64,000 nt of DNA from Agriotes lineatus (Eukaryota > Arthropoda > Insecta > Coleoptera > Elateridae). The notes below the pieces were generated by a model that was given only the letters and a program-made list of their open reading frames with translations, was not told the DNA's origin and ran no database searches. Shown here piece by piece: positions 1 to 11,197 of this stretch (its first letter is position 1; each line of letters starts with the position of its first letter). The position numbers and the translations under genes are program-made. The stretch is from contig OW679197.1 of assembly GCA_940337035.1 (NCBI GenBank), positions 36,462,466 through 36,526,465 on the forward strand, given 5' to 3'.

Positions 1-817
1 CACGGTAGCAGAAAAGGTTCAAATTATTAAATGGATTTATGCTGAGAACTCAATTAATGAAACTAAATTTATTTAGAACTGCATTGGAAAATTGTCCCAT
101 TCCTTCACGTTCAGGCATATACAGAATTGTTTGTAATTTTGAAGAAACTTTTAATGACACTAATGACAGCTGAGCTTAATTTATTTTAAAAACTTGTATA
201 TCCATGAAAAGTTTTGAAAGTGTTCATTGGTATATTGATAAATTTGGATATGTTTCTTCTCTGTCATACCTACTCATTTTATCTGTTTATCTCTGTCGCA
301 CTCATTAATTTCCCATGTCCCGAGTACAATCCGGACAATCTGTATATATAGCCTAGCCATTATGTTAAATATGTTTGAATTATACAAGTTGCCTGTAACA
401 TATCCACAGCAGTCGAAAATGTAGTACAAAATAAAAGCTCCATTTGCCTTGTAAAATCAAGTATTTGTATTCATGATTTTTTCGAAATCGTGATTCTTGC
501 GGAAAAATCCGTTTTGCGCATTCTACGTTCAGAAAAAGTAGTTTTAGAAGTAATGGCTCTCTGTGAGTCTGCAAGCCTGTGTCCTCTACACAGCCCAGAC
601 GATTCAATTGATCAGCCTAAAAATTTATATCTTTGTTTTTATATACATTTTAGAGATCTCAGTAACTTTTGGTTAATATCTGATAACCAGAAGTGGTACT
701 TTACTCTATGTTTTTCCTTTTTGCGGCAAGTTTTATATGATAAAAATTTAATTTTATAGAACAAGATCATATATTGTACAATTATCTACAACTTTAGTTT
801 AAAAAAGCATTTTATAT

Positions 818-1110
818 GTATAACATTTCGAAAAATTTCCGAGCAAAATCATTAGCCAGAAATACATTTTGTGGAATGTCCTCAAATATGGGTTCATTTT
901 GTATCGGTACACAATAAATATGACATTTATACTGACACAATATCAGCTTAAACGGCGACTTTGAAATTCCGCCTTCATTAAAACAACATATTTCGTGGTT
1001 GGCATAAAAACAAGTGATAAAAATAAACTGATAAAATCCCAAGGGAATTATTTACTACTATAAAAACGCAAGATTGCTTGTATTTTGAAAAATGATGTCA
1101 TTCGAATAAT
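818..1110. repeat. Interspersed repeat, copy 1 (partner at 7570)
   Basis: This stretch matches 7570-7840 in the same orientation with scattered differences. Shared landmarks in order are CCGAGCAAAATCAT, AATACATTTTGTGGA, CAACATATTT.GTGGTT and AAAATCCCAAGGGAA. No coding capacity is evident. Both copies lie beside hairpin elements, so they may be the body of one non-autonomous family. Confidence 0.7.
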
Positions 1111-1156
1111 AAGAAATACGATCAATAGTCAGTTATAATACCACAAGAGCATAAAG

Positions 1157-1264
1157 ATAATCGATTATTTTACTTCCCGACCAACGAGACGTATTCTATT
1201 ACGACAGCACAGCTGGAGTAATTTTTTAAGGAATACGTCGAGTTTGGGGGAAGTAATCGATCAT
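1157..1264. repeat. Imperfect hairpin
   Basis: The left arm (TCGATTA...ACTTCCC...GACGTATTC) is the reverse complement of the right arm (GAATACGTCGAG...GGGAAGTAATCGA). A mid-arm asymmetric bulge and a loop of about 35 bases give it the shape of the other window hairpins. The flanks do not show the conserved A-tract/TATA module, so membership of the hairpin-ended family is uncertain. Confidence 0.6.
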
Positions 1265-1859
1265 TTTTGATGATCGAGTCATATTCATTACGATTATATA
1301 ATTAATCGAAAATTAATTAAGCAAGAAAATATGATATTATTTTGTAGTAATATTAAACGTATTACAATCCCAACAATGTTACTATAACAACTACAGTAAA
1401 ACTCGCTTTTAACGATCACGGTTACAGCGAATTCACGTTTATAACGAATAATTTTGAAGGTATATTTGAATTACATTTGATTTAATGCATGTATTTCATG
1501 TTTATTACGAATTCGTTTCACGGGAATAACGAACCAAAATTTAAGAATACATTCTCAGAACTGATCCTTTTCATCTCCTAATAAAATGTAACTGAAAGAT
1601 ATTAGGTATTTTGTTGTGGCAACATTATAATAAGGAAGGTTTTCTAGGAAAATAGTGGTCAGTTAAATTTCGTAGTAGGCCACTTTCTCTAGCTCTCTCT
1701 AGCACTCTGTACAATAGCGCGAGATAGTGGGCATTGTAAGCAACTCCGTTTTTCTTAGAATCCAGCAGCTACCTGCAGGATCCAGTTCTTCGAAAAGCGA
1801 TAATGGGTTTCGCCCGATGTTATGGCTCAGTTCTGTTATCGCATTCTGCAAAACGAAAG

Positions 1860-1956
1860 TGTTGCGTCATAGCCACGTCTTAGCTATTGTATTTAACAAA
1901 ACTTTTTACAGGATTAAAAATACAATAGCTATAAGACGTTGGCCTATAACGCAACA
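1860..1956. repeat. Hairpin nested in the pogo-like element
   Basis: The arms TTGCGTCATAG.CCACGTCTTA.GCTATTGTATTT and their reverse complement close at 1955, with small bulges and a loop of about 20 bases. Its position inside the pogo-like element shows it arrived later or arose from internal rearrangement. Confidence 0.7.
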
Positions 1957-2048
1957 AAAAGAGTTGCAAAAATCTTCAAGTGGATGTATCTTGGTCGTTC
2001 CTTTACTGACATTCCGTATGTACCTACGCATTTTCTAGTTGTGGAAAA

Positions 2049-2153
2049 ATGTCGGGAGTCAAACGGAAAATTTTATCGGTTTCCGAAAAAGTAGAAATTA
2101 TACGGAAGTTGGAAATTTGCTCAAATTATGACCTTCTTGGATATAACGAATAA
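2049..2153 (+). pseudogene. N-terminal remnant of a pogo/CENP-B-type transposase
   Basis: An ATG opens a 34-codon frame starting MSGVKRKILSVSEKVEIIRK, which has the look of the first helix-turn-helix of pogo/Tigger/CENP-B DNA-binding domains (a basic KRK, then a helix ending in EIIRKLE). The frame stops in TIR-proximal sequence, so about nine tenths of a normal transposase, including the whole DDE catalytic domain, is gone. The TA-flanked CAGTA inverted repeats around it support the assignment. The fragment is short, so the family call rests on the combination of motif and element ends. Confidence 0.55.
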
Positions 2154-2382
2154 CGGTTATTACGAACAAATATAGCGGTCCCGTGGAATTCGTTATAACC
2201 GAGTTCTACTGTATAACGAAATCATGGCTCTAGATTGAATATTTTTAAGTGTTAGACCCAGCGAAAAACCAAAACAGTTATATACACTGGCGCAAAATAA
2301 TCAACTGAAATCAATTTATTATTTCCATAGAAACTAAGATAATAGTAGTTTGTATATCAAGGGCCTGATGTTTAGCTTTTTA

Positions 2383-2440
2383 TCATGAATGTGGATTTTG
2401 TTGCCGAGGCCCGTAGGGCCAAGGCAAATAAACCACATGA
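2383..2440. repeat. Short hairpin with GC-rich tip
   Basis: TCATGAATGTGG...GTTGCCGAGGCCC, a GTAG tip, then GGGCCAAGGC...CCACATGA form an almost complete stem. A box resembling TTTCCATAGAAACT lies about 65 bases to the left, as it also does beside the hairpin-ended element at 37.7 kb. This hints at the same family. Confidence 0.6.
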
Positions 2441-2659
2441 GGGATAGAAAGGAACTTCAGTGCCGAGGGGTGCATTATGTTTTTTTCGAATCGAGAAATC
2501 ACGAAATGACAACATTTTAACCAACTTTTGTAGGTTATGTTGACGCCGGTTGACGTTTACCATTCGCCCCGCCGCCTACAAAAAGTCATAAAACAATGGA
2601 TTACTTCACTGCCGATTTCTCGTATTTCAATGACGATTTCGAGGTACTTCACTGCCGAT

Positions 2660-3640
2660 TTCAAAAAAACAGTCTTATGATATTTGTTATTTAAATATGT
2701 AGAGTAATAGTCTTAGTAATTAACCAGCAATTTTAAGAATTACAATTAACCAGTTCATAGGAAGCTTTAGAAAATACAAGATTAACATAAAAATTAGTGA
2801 ATATTTCTGATACACTTATTTTTGAGTGGTAGGTACTATTTTATGACCTCTAAAAATTTTTTCCCATATTCAATTGAGAATTATTTATATGCTTACTTGA
2901 GGCCTGCGACATAAATCTGCTCAATTAGATAAGACACCCAGTCGTTATTGTGTCAGCTGCTACACTTGGGAGGTTCGCTGTGGTTCTGAAAGACAAGAAT
3001 ATTCTTATTAGAAAGGCTTCACTTGCCTTCATTACTGAAATACATATAGACATTTACAAAAATTGTGCATACTGCTCACCCAAAATAACTGTGCGAGTGA
3101 AACGCGCAAAAGAGACATAGGGACTACCTATTCAAAACTGTTTATTGTACTAACGCTTCATTGGAATGAGTAAGGACTGCTTCCATCACAATTGTCCACT
3201 GCACAGTTATTTCCAGTAAGCTATACTGTACATACCCAACAGAGACAAAAATGCAAGCGGTTGGTGCCTACACATAGGTTGACGAATTGTACCAAATTTG
3301 CTAGAGGCGTGTAATGCACCCGAATAATAAGTTTATAATGGACGAATCACTCCAGCAAAAGAGAAGTTTTGCATTTTAGGTTATATTCCGGATATACACT
3401 CTTCAATACCTAATTTAAATCAAATTTCAGTACAGACATATCATCTGACCAACGATTCGTTAATGGTAGATATTCCACTGTTCAATTTTCGTAAATATTT
3501 AATAACCACTGTTTTAAAACGATGCGAACAAGAACGTACTTAATGCGTAACTGCAAATAATGTCGCCATGTTCAATTATTATTTGTTGCCCAATTGACCT
3601 ACTCCAGTGCAAAGATAAGACCCTAATAAATAATAATAGC
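2660..3640. other. Unassigned AT-rich sequence
   Basis: No convincing coding region, RNA gene or inverted repeat was found. A short duplication (TACTTCACTGCCGATTTC twice) lies just left of it, at about 2604 and 2643. Confidence 0.5.
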
Positions 3641-3644
3641 AGCG

Positions 3645-5534
3645 AGTGTTGCCAACTCTTGATTTTTTTCCGTAATAGAAATTTTAAAAAATAGTAATAG
3701 ATTTGGCAGTTTAGGTAATAGACTAATAATAATTTAAATTCTACTCAAATCCGCCAAAATCATCAGTTTTTTATGTTAGCTTTAACTTTTGAACTCGCTC
3801 TTTAACCTCTGCAGACTAACTACTTAAAGTTATACAGGGTGTCCCTAAAATAATGGAACACCGATTAGTCATAGATTTCTTACGTTATAATAAATCGATT
3901 AAACTTAATATACCTTAGTACAAACTCCCTTCAGTAAGAAGTTATAGGTCCTCGCAGTTCAATTTTTTATTTTTTATTTTTTTGTTAATTTACACAAATG
4001 TAAAGATGTCGATTTGAATTTTGGTATACATTACTATTTTGTAGTGCACTAATAGGAAAAATTTCATAAACTCGACTTGACTGTAAGGGGTACTTTACCT
4101 ATCTTTCAAAATTTGTTTATCTCTAACTTAGTTATCTGTAACATTTTTTAAAATTTTAGGTTATTATTTGAAATAGAATTAAAATACACAAAAATAATGT
4201 ACTCTTAGTTCATAAGCGTAAAAGCAACCGTTTAGCTTAAAATGCCCACTAAAGGTTTTTGGTTGTCATTAAGACGTGCAATTATCAAGTAGCCATGATC
4301 ACAAAAACAATGGGTAATGATTGTAATCTAGTAAACAACAACAAGAAATCAATTAATGACGTTGGTGACATCAGTTATTTGTCTTTTCTGCTTACGAAAA
4401 CACTGCGACATAACAAACCTTTCAGCATTGGAGAATTCGTTATGTAGCGGCATTTTCTTAAACATAAAAGAACAAATTCTTATGTCACTAATGTCATTAA
4501 TTGTTTTATCATTGTTTTTTACTAGATGACCATTGTTTTTCTGATCATGGCTACTTGATAATTGCACGTGTTAATGACTACCAAAAACCTTTGGTGGACA
4601 TTTTAAGGTAAACGGTTACGTTTAGGCTTAAGAACTAAAAGTACTTTACTTTTGTGCTTTTTAATTCTCTTTCAGACAGTACCTAACCTAAAATTTCAAA
4701 AAATGTTACAGATAACGAAGTTAGAGCTAAAAAAATTTGAAAGATAGGTAAAGTACCCCTTACAGTCAAGTCTAGTTTATGAAATTTTTCCTATTAGTGC
4801 ACTACAAAATAGTAAGCATGTATACCAAAATTCAAATCGACATCTTTACATTTTTGGAAATTAACAAAAAATAAAAAATAAAAAATTGAACTTCGAGGCC
4901 CTATAACTTCTTACTGAAGGAACTTTGTACTAAGGTATATTAAGTTTAATCGATTTATTATAACGTAGGAAATCTATGACTAATCGGTGTCCCATTATTT
5001 TAGGCCCATTTTTTATATGGAAATGACTGATTTGTGTTGGTACATCATTTTTGCAGTGAGGTTAGGTTCCATGTTAAGTGGTTGACAATTTATTTTAAAT
5101 TTTAGTTGTGCCTATTACATACTTGAAATCTGATTTTATAAATTAGCTTTAATTAGATAGGTATTGAACTGAGGACAATTTCAGCTTACAACAAACAGTA
5201 CTACAATTTAAAAGAATTATGATGTCAACCAGTCAACATGAAACTTCACCTCACTGCAAAAATAACAATCAGAAATGTTACAAGTACAAGATAATAGTGT
5301 TAAATTGGCCCTTTATTATAAAAATAACATAAATTCATATAATCTGTTAATGTTTAACTAAAAACTATTACCTACAGATTTTGTTTCAACATAAAAAAAG
5401 AAATTTAATAGAAACGTAATAGAATAGTAATAGAAATTGCAAAACGTAATAAATTTTGCTTTAACAGTAATAGCGTAATAGGCGGGAGTAAAAAGTAATA
5501 AATCTGTTACTATAGTAATAGTATTGGCAACACT
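3645..5534. mobile_element. Possible outer element hosting the foldback
   Basis: AGTGTTGCCAA at 3645 and TTGGCAACACT at 5524 form short terminal inverted repeats. Both are followed inward by diverged, GTAATAG-rich sequence that is also inverted. This suggests a non-autonomous element into which the foldback at 3835-5012 inserted. No target duplication is clear and no gene is seen. Confidence 0.35.
3835..5012. mobile_element. Foldback element of about 1.2 kb
   Basis: Starting at CAGGGTGTCCC next to TA, the left half (about 590 bp) is the reverse complement of the right half with scattered mismatches. The symmetry centre lies near 4425, within AACAAAC...ATTCGTT. The outermost right bases have diverged (TGGGCC instead of GGGTGTCCC). 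The short open frames on both strands are mirror images of each other and look like chance. The CAGGGTG start and TA flank resemble the MITE at 18289-18564, which suggests Tc1/mariner-mobilised foldbacks. Confidence 0.75.
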
Positions 5535-5649
5535 GACAGGAGCAAAGTATTCCGTCAAAAGAGCCAATAATATTGTGTACTTCGCGCACTTTGAACTACC
5601 GTTCCTACAGATAGTAATGCAAGTGGGATTAAAAACCTATTTTGCATTT

Positions 5650-6865
5650 CCGGGACTAAAGTTGATACTTTAGTCCCCGTAAACAGGGACTAAAGTAGAT
5701 CATTTAATCCCTAGGGACTAAAGTAACTCATTTAATCCCTAGGGACTAAAGTAAAAATGATACCGTAACTATGGTAAATTTATGTACACACGAGGTTAGT
5801 AGGTTAGGTTTTGTTTGTCATCTGACACACACTGACGTAAAACTTAACCTGCAAATCTCGAATTTGACATATACTGACAATACACTTCAGTACTGCCAAC
5901 TGATTCAGGCTATCCAGGACCTGCTGCAATTCAGTTTGTAATAAATTATAATTGTCAGTTTCCAAATTGACAGATTCCAAATTTTGGAAATGTTTGATGA
6001 TAATGTTCCCAAAAGTGCAAAAAATAGCGTATATAGAAGTCTTTCAGTTTGTAAAGTACATCTCGTCATAGATGCGCAGAACGCTAGAGACGTCCGGACG
6101 AGTCCATTACGTTCAACAAGGTGATTTCCACTGTTGTATTCAGTTCATTGCCGTTCGCCGTGTCATTTTGTTTACATGTTTCCATGACTATTAACCCGTT
6201 AATAATATCAAAAAGGGGTTTGGGCGAACACCTTACAGTCTGGTAGCTACATGACGCAGTGGGGTTAGTCATTTATTGTCCGTAGCGCCATATTCGAACT
6301 TTCTCAGGTCGCACGCGTATTCAAGAGCCTTTGGCCTGCGCCCTCTGCCAGATTCCCAGCTATTGTCTAAAATGCTGCCACGACCAAATGGCGAAGGTCC
6401 ATGCACAGCTTTGGCAAAAATTCACAGCAAAACAGGCAAATTTAGTAATAATTCCTCGCGCGGAATGGAGCTGGTGACGCACGGCGAGTCCTCCCGCCGC
6501 GGAAAGCGTTTAGCGAAGGGCGGCCTCGTGAGCTTCTGGTAGAGCTTGTACTTCTTATGACATGCTAATTTATTTAGCATTTGAAACCAAAAATAAATCA
6601 GCATGAAAAATTTTCCTTTAAAATGGGAATTTTAATGTGCCCTCTTAAAAATACCTATTGCTACGCCACTGATACCGTCTATTGGCGCATAACTGTAGCC
6701 ACGCCTATGTACTTCTTGCTTTGAAGCCACTCTACCTCGGGACTAAAGTGCCTAAATCCCTTGAGTGGTTATTGTCCTCGGGCTTCGGCCTCGAGGCAAC
6801 AAACTCCACTCCCGGGATTAAATGGTGCACTTTAGTCCCTCATGATATAATATACTATTATATCC
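5650..6865. mobile_element. Probable hairpin-ended element with GGGACTAAAGT iterons
   Basis: The left side carries repeated GGGACTAAAGT. One pair forms a 30-bp hairpin (5650-5679), followed by about 2.5 tandem copies of a 28-bp unit GGGACTAAAGT-N4-CATTTAATCCC-TA. About 1 kb to the right, the hairpin at 6738-6843 uses the same arm (GGGACTAAAGTG...AAATCCC / GGGATTAAAT...CACTTTAGTCCC), a CTCGGGCTTCGGCCTCGAGG tip, and the flank ATGATATAATATACTATTAT. The body includes a more GC-rich block (about 6270-6560) that I could not identify. Matching terminal inverted repeats were not found, so the element limits are inferred from the shared motif. Confidence 0.5.
5791..5902. repeat. Hairpin repeat, copy 1 (partner at 40382)
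   Basis: A stem built from GTTAGTAGGTTAGGTTTTG and CAAAACTTAACC-type arms is followed by GAATTTGACATA.ACTGACAATACACTTCAGT. The right flank matches copy 2 at 40382-40518 in the same orientation, but the stem-loop reads in the opposite direction relative to that flank. Confidence 0.7.
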
Positions 6866-6964
6866 TACCAGTACATTAATTGAAATTAATGACTCTATTT
6901 TAAGGTATCTTAGATACAGAATAACGCTCCAGGGCAATTATTTTCACATATAATTACACGAGAG

Positions 6965-7162
6965 CTTTTTTTTGTCGAAGTAAACTTGACATTTAAATGA
7001 GAATTTCTTGCTTGGCAATTCAATGAAAAAAACTGCCTCTGAAAAAATTACGAGTCCGTAGGACGAGTAATTTTTTCTGGCAGTTTTTTGAGTTGAATTG
7101 CCTAAAAGCAAGGAAACTCGAATTATAAATGTTAAGTTTACTTCGATAAAAAAAAAAGCTTG
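6965..7162. repeat. Long hairpin of about 200 bp
   Basis: Outer arms (GTCGAAGTAAACTTGACATT and AATGTTAAGTTTACTTCGAT) and inner arms (AACTGCC.CTGAAAAAATTAC / GTAATTTTTTCTGGCAGTT) close on a GAGTCCGTAGGACGAG tip. The flanking A/T tracts are also complementary. Confidence 0.75.
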
Positions 7163-7424
7163 AGTGTAATTCGGTACGACAATTTAATGAATACATATTT
7201 AATTTATATATTAGGTAATTTAAAAGTCTCTAAATTAACCAAAAAGGCAAAAATTATTTTACAATTAGACCGTTTTAAAAGTTAGGTTCCGTTTTATCGC
7301 TGGAAAAGTTAGGACTAACTTTTGCCGCTCTCATAGTGACAAAAAATCTGCGGCTTATGAGATTTTTAGTGTATGCATTAAATTGTCAGTAATAATGTAT
7401 TAAGGGCAAATGCTTTTGCCGGTA

Positions 7425-7580
7425 AAAATGTTTTACGAAAGTATTTTGTTTTGGCAATGTCACAAGACAAACTAACTTGATCAAATTCCCGAGCCGAAGG
7501 CGAGGCAATTTGTCAAAGTTAGTTTGTCAAGGGGCATTGCCAAAAAAACAACAAATCGTGAGTAAAACATTTCCCGAGCA
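7425..7580. repeat. Hairpin with GC-rich tip
   Basis: TTTTGGCAATG...GACAAACTAACTTG pairs with CAAAGTTAGTTTGTC...CATTGCCAAAA around a CCCGAGCCGAAGGCGAGG tip. Looser pairing of AAAATGTTTTAC with GTAAAACATTT extends the stem outward. Confidence 0.7.
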
Positions 7581-7840
7581 AAATCATGAGCCCGTAATAC
7601 ATTTTGTGGACTATTTCCCAAATATCGGTTCATTTTGACATTTATACTGATGCGCAATGACAGTTTAAATGACGTTTCTTAAATACCACCTTGATTAAAG
7701 CAACATATTTGGTGGTTGCCGTGAATGCAAGTGGCAAAAGAAACTGACAAAATCCCAAGGGAAAATTTCGATTTTTTGCCACTACAAAAACACACGATTG
7801 GTTGAATTTTGAAAAAACATGGCATTTCATTGGATAATAA
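7570..7840. repeat. Interspersed repeat, copy 2 (partner at 818)
   Basis: Same-orientation diverged copy of 818-1110, sharing CCGAGCAAAATCAT, AATACATTTTGTGGA and AAAATCCCAAGGGAA. It begins where the neighbouring hairpin ends, so the two may belong to one element. Confidence 0.7.
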
Positions 7841-8032
7841 GAGATGTGGGAAATAGTCTTCATAAGAACACTAGGGTTCTTATGAAAAATTAACAGTATT
7901 TGTTTCCATAGATACAACTTTTATTTCCAAATTTATGCACCACTGTCACAATAAAAATTAATGACAGCTCAGCTAATGAATTGATTATGAATATGAATTA
8001 GGTAAGAAAATTGGTAGGACATAAAACCTTAA

Positions 8033-8148
8033 AGGCACCACGGGCATTATGAGCTAAGAGCCCGCGATTGTTGTACACACCTCGGGCCAAAGCCCTCGGT
8101 TAGTACACTAACAATCTTGGGCTCTTATTTTACTCATAATGCACTTGG
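8033..8148. repeat. Hairpin with GC-rich tip
   Basis: GCATTATGAG..TAAGAGCCC.CGATTGTT pairs with AACAATCTTGGGCTCTTA...CTCATAATGC. The tip is CCTCGGGCCAAAGCCCTCGG, with a mid-stem bulge on one side. Confidence 0.7.
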
Positions 8149-8160
8149 TAACTTAATAAC

Positions 8161-8315
8161 TTTTTCTACAGCCGTGATTTTAAACTGTTTCCAAGGGTCA
8201 TATGGAGAGTGCCTTATGTTGTCTATAAAACACGCCATTCCATTTAAAGCACGGAGTACTTTAAGAGTTTATAAAACCCTTGGAACCAGTTTAAAATCAC
8301 GGCTGTAGAAAAAAT
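8161..8315. repeat. Hairpin adjacent to two others
   Basis: TTTTTCTACAGCCGTGATTT and its reverse complement AAATCACGGCTGTAGAAAAA are the outer arms. TCCAAGGGT / ACCCTTGGA continues the stem, and the inner part is a loose loop. It lies between the hairpins at 8033 and 8328. Confidence 0.75.
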
Positions 8316-8327
8316 ATTGAAGCCAAC

Positions 8328-8440
8328 TCGTGTTTTACAGTTTAAAAATCTTTGTCGATCATAAAATTCTCGCTTCGCTCGAATTTTAACATGATCGACC
8401 TCGATTTTTAAACCCTCTGTAAAACACTAGTTGCCTTAAT
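8328..8440. repeat. Hairpin with GC-rich tip
   Basis: GTGTTTTACAG.TTTAAAAATC..GTCGATCA pairs with TGATCGAC..CGATTTTTAAA..CTGTAAAACAC. The tip contains CTCGCTTCGCTCG. It ends a run of hairpins from about 6.7 kb. Confidence 0.75.
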
Positions 8441-8852
8441 AGCTAATATAACAATATTTTTGTACAAAGCATATATATAATACACATATATTGCTGGTAG
8501 GGCCTGGAAACTTCAGAAAACATTACGGCGCCGACATAGTCTCACTTGGAGTATAACGCGTCTCGTGCGCATGCGTGGGAATTCGAACTCCGCCTTTAGA
8601 AGCGAATTTTAAACTTGACCACTTCCCTATTGGGCGGACGACGCCGCCGCGCTTGCGCACAGCTCACCGTATACATGAAGGAGTTGGTTGTGTGTCTCAC
8701 TTCATCGGTGAGTTTCCCACTCATAGTCGCTAGCAATATAGTAAGTATTAGATATATGGTACAAAGGTACGAATTTAGGTTATTTTCAGATTTAAGATTT
8801 GTGTGTACTTACTACAAACATTCCTGTGTAAAGTAAAAAATGTGTGTAGACC

Positions 8853-9583
8853 GTAGGCATATTTGAGTTCGGTCGATGCCACAGCGCGGACCGGGATTGC
8901 CGGGCTCTGATTGGTCGCCAACTTCGCGTCCTTCTTGAATGACGTTTGAATTTGAACCGATGATTCTTATTAGTTTTAAATTTATTGTAATTTTTTTTTT
9001 GACTTACGTAAGTGCACTTGTTGCATATTAGCACCAATAAATATCTATCTATCTATAGATGAACAGACAAGATTTACCCTGTTTTGGTGTTAAGAAATCA
9101 TCCTATTCAGAAACTACTTAAGCTGAATTGTATGAAACAATAAATAAGTAGTTATACTTATTTGTTATTTTGAATTTCGTCGTTTTTTAATACTTGTTGG
9201 AGTCGTTGCTTATATTATTTTCTTGCAAAGCTGCTGCAGTTTGTGTTGATGTACTTCAAAAGATCTATGAAAATTTATTTTTGTTATAACCTATATTTTG
9301 TTTTCAATTGTATTATGTTCATATTCTTTTTGGAATGTTACTCAATTTTAAGTTGCAATTAGGTGTTGACAGTAGATACGTATCAGAGCTAGTCCGGGTG
9401 TAAACAAAAGCAGGTATTGGATCTATTGAACAATCATTTTACTTATTGCCTACAGAATTACCTACATAAAGGAAAACGAGGCACTGACCAAGCATTGCGC
9501 GGCGCACACCGGACCAATCAGAGTCTGGCATTCACGGACTGCGCTGTAGCATCGAGCGAACTCAAATATGCAGACCGTAGCAA
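8853..9583. mobile_element. Non-autonomous element with inverted repeats of about 75 bp
   Basis: GGCATATTTGAGTTCGGTCG...CTGATTGGTC near 8853-8925 is inverted at about 9509-9583 with about 80 percent identity by eye. The interior is unrecognised, has no useful open frame and includes ATCTATCTATCTAT. Termini and target duplications were not resolved, so the superfamily is unknown. Confidence 0.55.
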
Positions 9584-9696
9584 GAGCGTTAATTTATCTC
9601 TCCTTCCAATATTACTGGCTCTAGAAACGCAATTGTTTGCTGCTATTATCGCCTTGTGTGCAAAGGACCGACTGAAAAATTAACAACATATACGGT

Positions 9697-9915
9697 ATGT
9701 TAAAAAAAATTACATAAGTGTTGGCCAAGGAATATGAAAGTAATGTCAACAGCAGGTTTTCGAATTCATTCATTGTCATCACTGTTGTTATTGTAGGTTT
9801 ATAGTATACGCTGATAATGTGATTGAAAATTCTAAAGATTGTGTCCCTAAAGCTTGCTGTTGACATTAGTTTTATTTTCTATGGCCAACCCTTATGTAAT
9901 TTCTTTTTGAACACA
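9697..9915. mobile_element. MITE with inverted repeats of about 65 bp
   Basis: AAATTACATAAGTGTTGGCCA...TAATGTCAACAGCA is mirrored by TGCTGTTGACATTA...TGGCCAACCCTTATGTAATTT. The total length is about 220 bp with an unpaired centre. It is non-coding; the superfamily is undetermined. Confidence 0.7.
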
Positions 9916-10545
9916 TGGTAGTAGAAAAAGAGAAGACTAAAGCGTGCATGATATTTCCTTTTAGATAAGTCGCTATATTATTTAAACGAATTAATTGATA
10001 ATTAGATTTGCATTTACATCGATAAGAGCCTTTAGTTTTTTCCAAGACTGTAGAAAGTTTTTTGTATTATGTAGAAGGTCAACAGGGTGCAACATACTGC
10101 TTAATAATAAGATAGTATCCACCTTCTTTGTTTAGCTTCTCAAATCACTTACTTAATAATTGCTTTTACTATTATAAAACTCAAGAAGCGCATAGTATTG
10201 TCCTTTTTTATTTAATTGTTTAAACAAACTTTCCCGTAAAGCTGACGCTTAACTCAAAGTTGTGTTTTTACAGTTGTTAGCTCAAGGGAAAATGTTAACT
10301 ATAATTTTCACATCGAACGAGAACTTGATTACATGAGAAATCAAACACAAACACTGACTAACAAATCAAATAAATTCCTCACTCTCTTATTACTCAAAAA
10401 TGGGACAAGATTTTGGGCGACATCTTTACTTACTGACAAGTACTGCTACGGAACACGATACCAAACTTTATAGGTCACTATAAAATTGTAGCTAGACTAT
10501 TCGAAATTTAGCTGGCAATTTAAAGTCAGATTTGTTTAGTATAAG
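9916..10545. other. Unassigned AT-rich sequence
   Basis: I see no gene, RNA motif or repeat here. Confidence 0.5.
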
Positions 10546-10639
10546 GTGATCAACAAAATTTCACGTCTAGAGTGCTGTGGCTCCATTTAAATTACTATAT
10601 GGAGCCACAGCACTCTAGACATGAAATTTTGTTGATCAC
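10546..10639. repeat. Near-perfect 94-bp hairpin
   Basis: GTGATCAACAAAATTTCA.G pairs with C.TGAAATTTTGTTGATCAC and the inner TCTAGAGTGCTGTGGCTCCA pairs exactly with its complement. Arms are about 40 bp with one or two mismatches and a loop of 14 bases. This is a very young palindromic MITE, or possibly a small-RNA precursor; nothing else distinguishes the two. Confidence 0.8.
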
Positions 10640-11040
10640 ACAATATTTCCCTATACAATTTAAATTGCTTATGAAATATTTTCATTATTAACAGCGTGGA
10701 AGGAATATTGTAGCTGTTTGCCCGTTGCGTCTTTCCACGATTACGAAAAATGCGTCTGACAAACAATGTAACTACTTAAAGCACGTCGTTCGACATTTCG
10801 TAACTTTCCGTTACGGATCCGTTGAAGCCTATTATTATGAATATTTATTTCGGTCGGAATCGAATACCGTGCAGCTTCAATATTATCACCGCTGGATACA
10901 CAACACGTTTTTTTGTTTGCGCCACTCATTTCTTACTAATTTTATTAAGTACGAAAGCAGTTCATACAATAACCTATCCAGTTCTAAGATGGAGCCCAAC
11001 AAAGATAAATGTGTGCTGAATTTGCAGAATCGGGGAAATA

Positions 11041-11090
11041 CCTGCTTAACCACTGAGCTACCTGGCCCGGCTAAGAGCTTATTATTTTAC
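11041..11090 (-). repeat. tRNA-derived (SINE-like) 5' half
   Basis: On the minus strand GGTAGCTCAGTGGTTAAGC is a close match to a tRNA D-arm/A-box. The downstream B-box position is degenerate, so this is not a functional tRNA but a likely SINE head or tRNA fragment. Confidence 0.45.
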
Positions 11091-11197
11091 AAATGTTGAT
11101 CCATCCCCTTATTTACTTAACATTTCATTTTTCAATCTTACTACTAGATTTCTTTGACATAATTATTTTAAACAAATACTTAGACTTCATGATTAAT

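Larger units (their letters stand above)
1394..2211 (+). mobile_element. pogo/Tigger-like non-autonomous DNA transposon
   Basis: The ends begin CAGTAAAACTCG (left) and, reverse-complemented, CAGTAGAACTCG (right). They are flanked by TA on both sides (1392-1393 and 2212-2213), the target duplication of the Tc1/mariner/pogo superfamily. Inverted similarity continues inward through TAACGA and GAATTC-type blocks. The 818-bp interior keeps only the start of a pogo-type transposase at 2049-2150 and has received a hairpin insertion (1860-1956), so this copy is a deletion derivative that cannot move itself. Confidence 0.7.
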
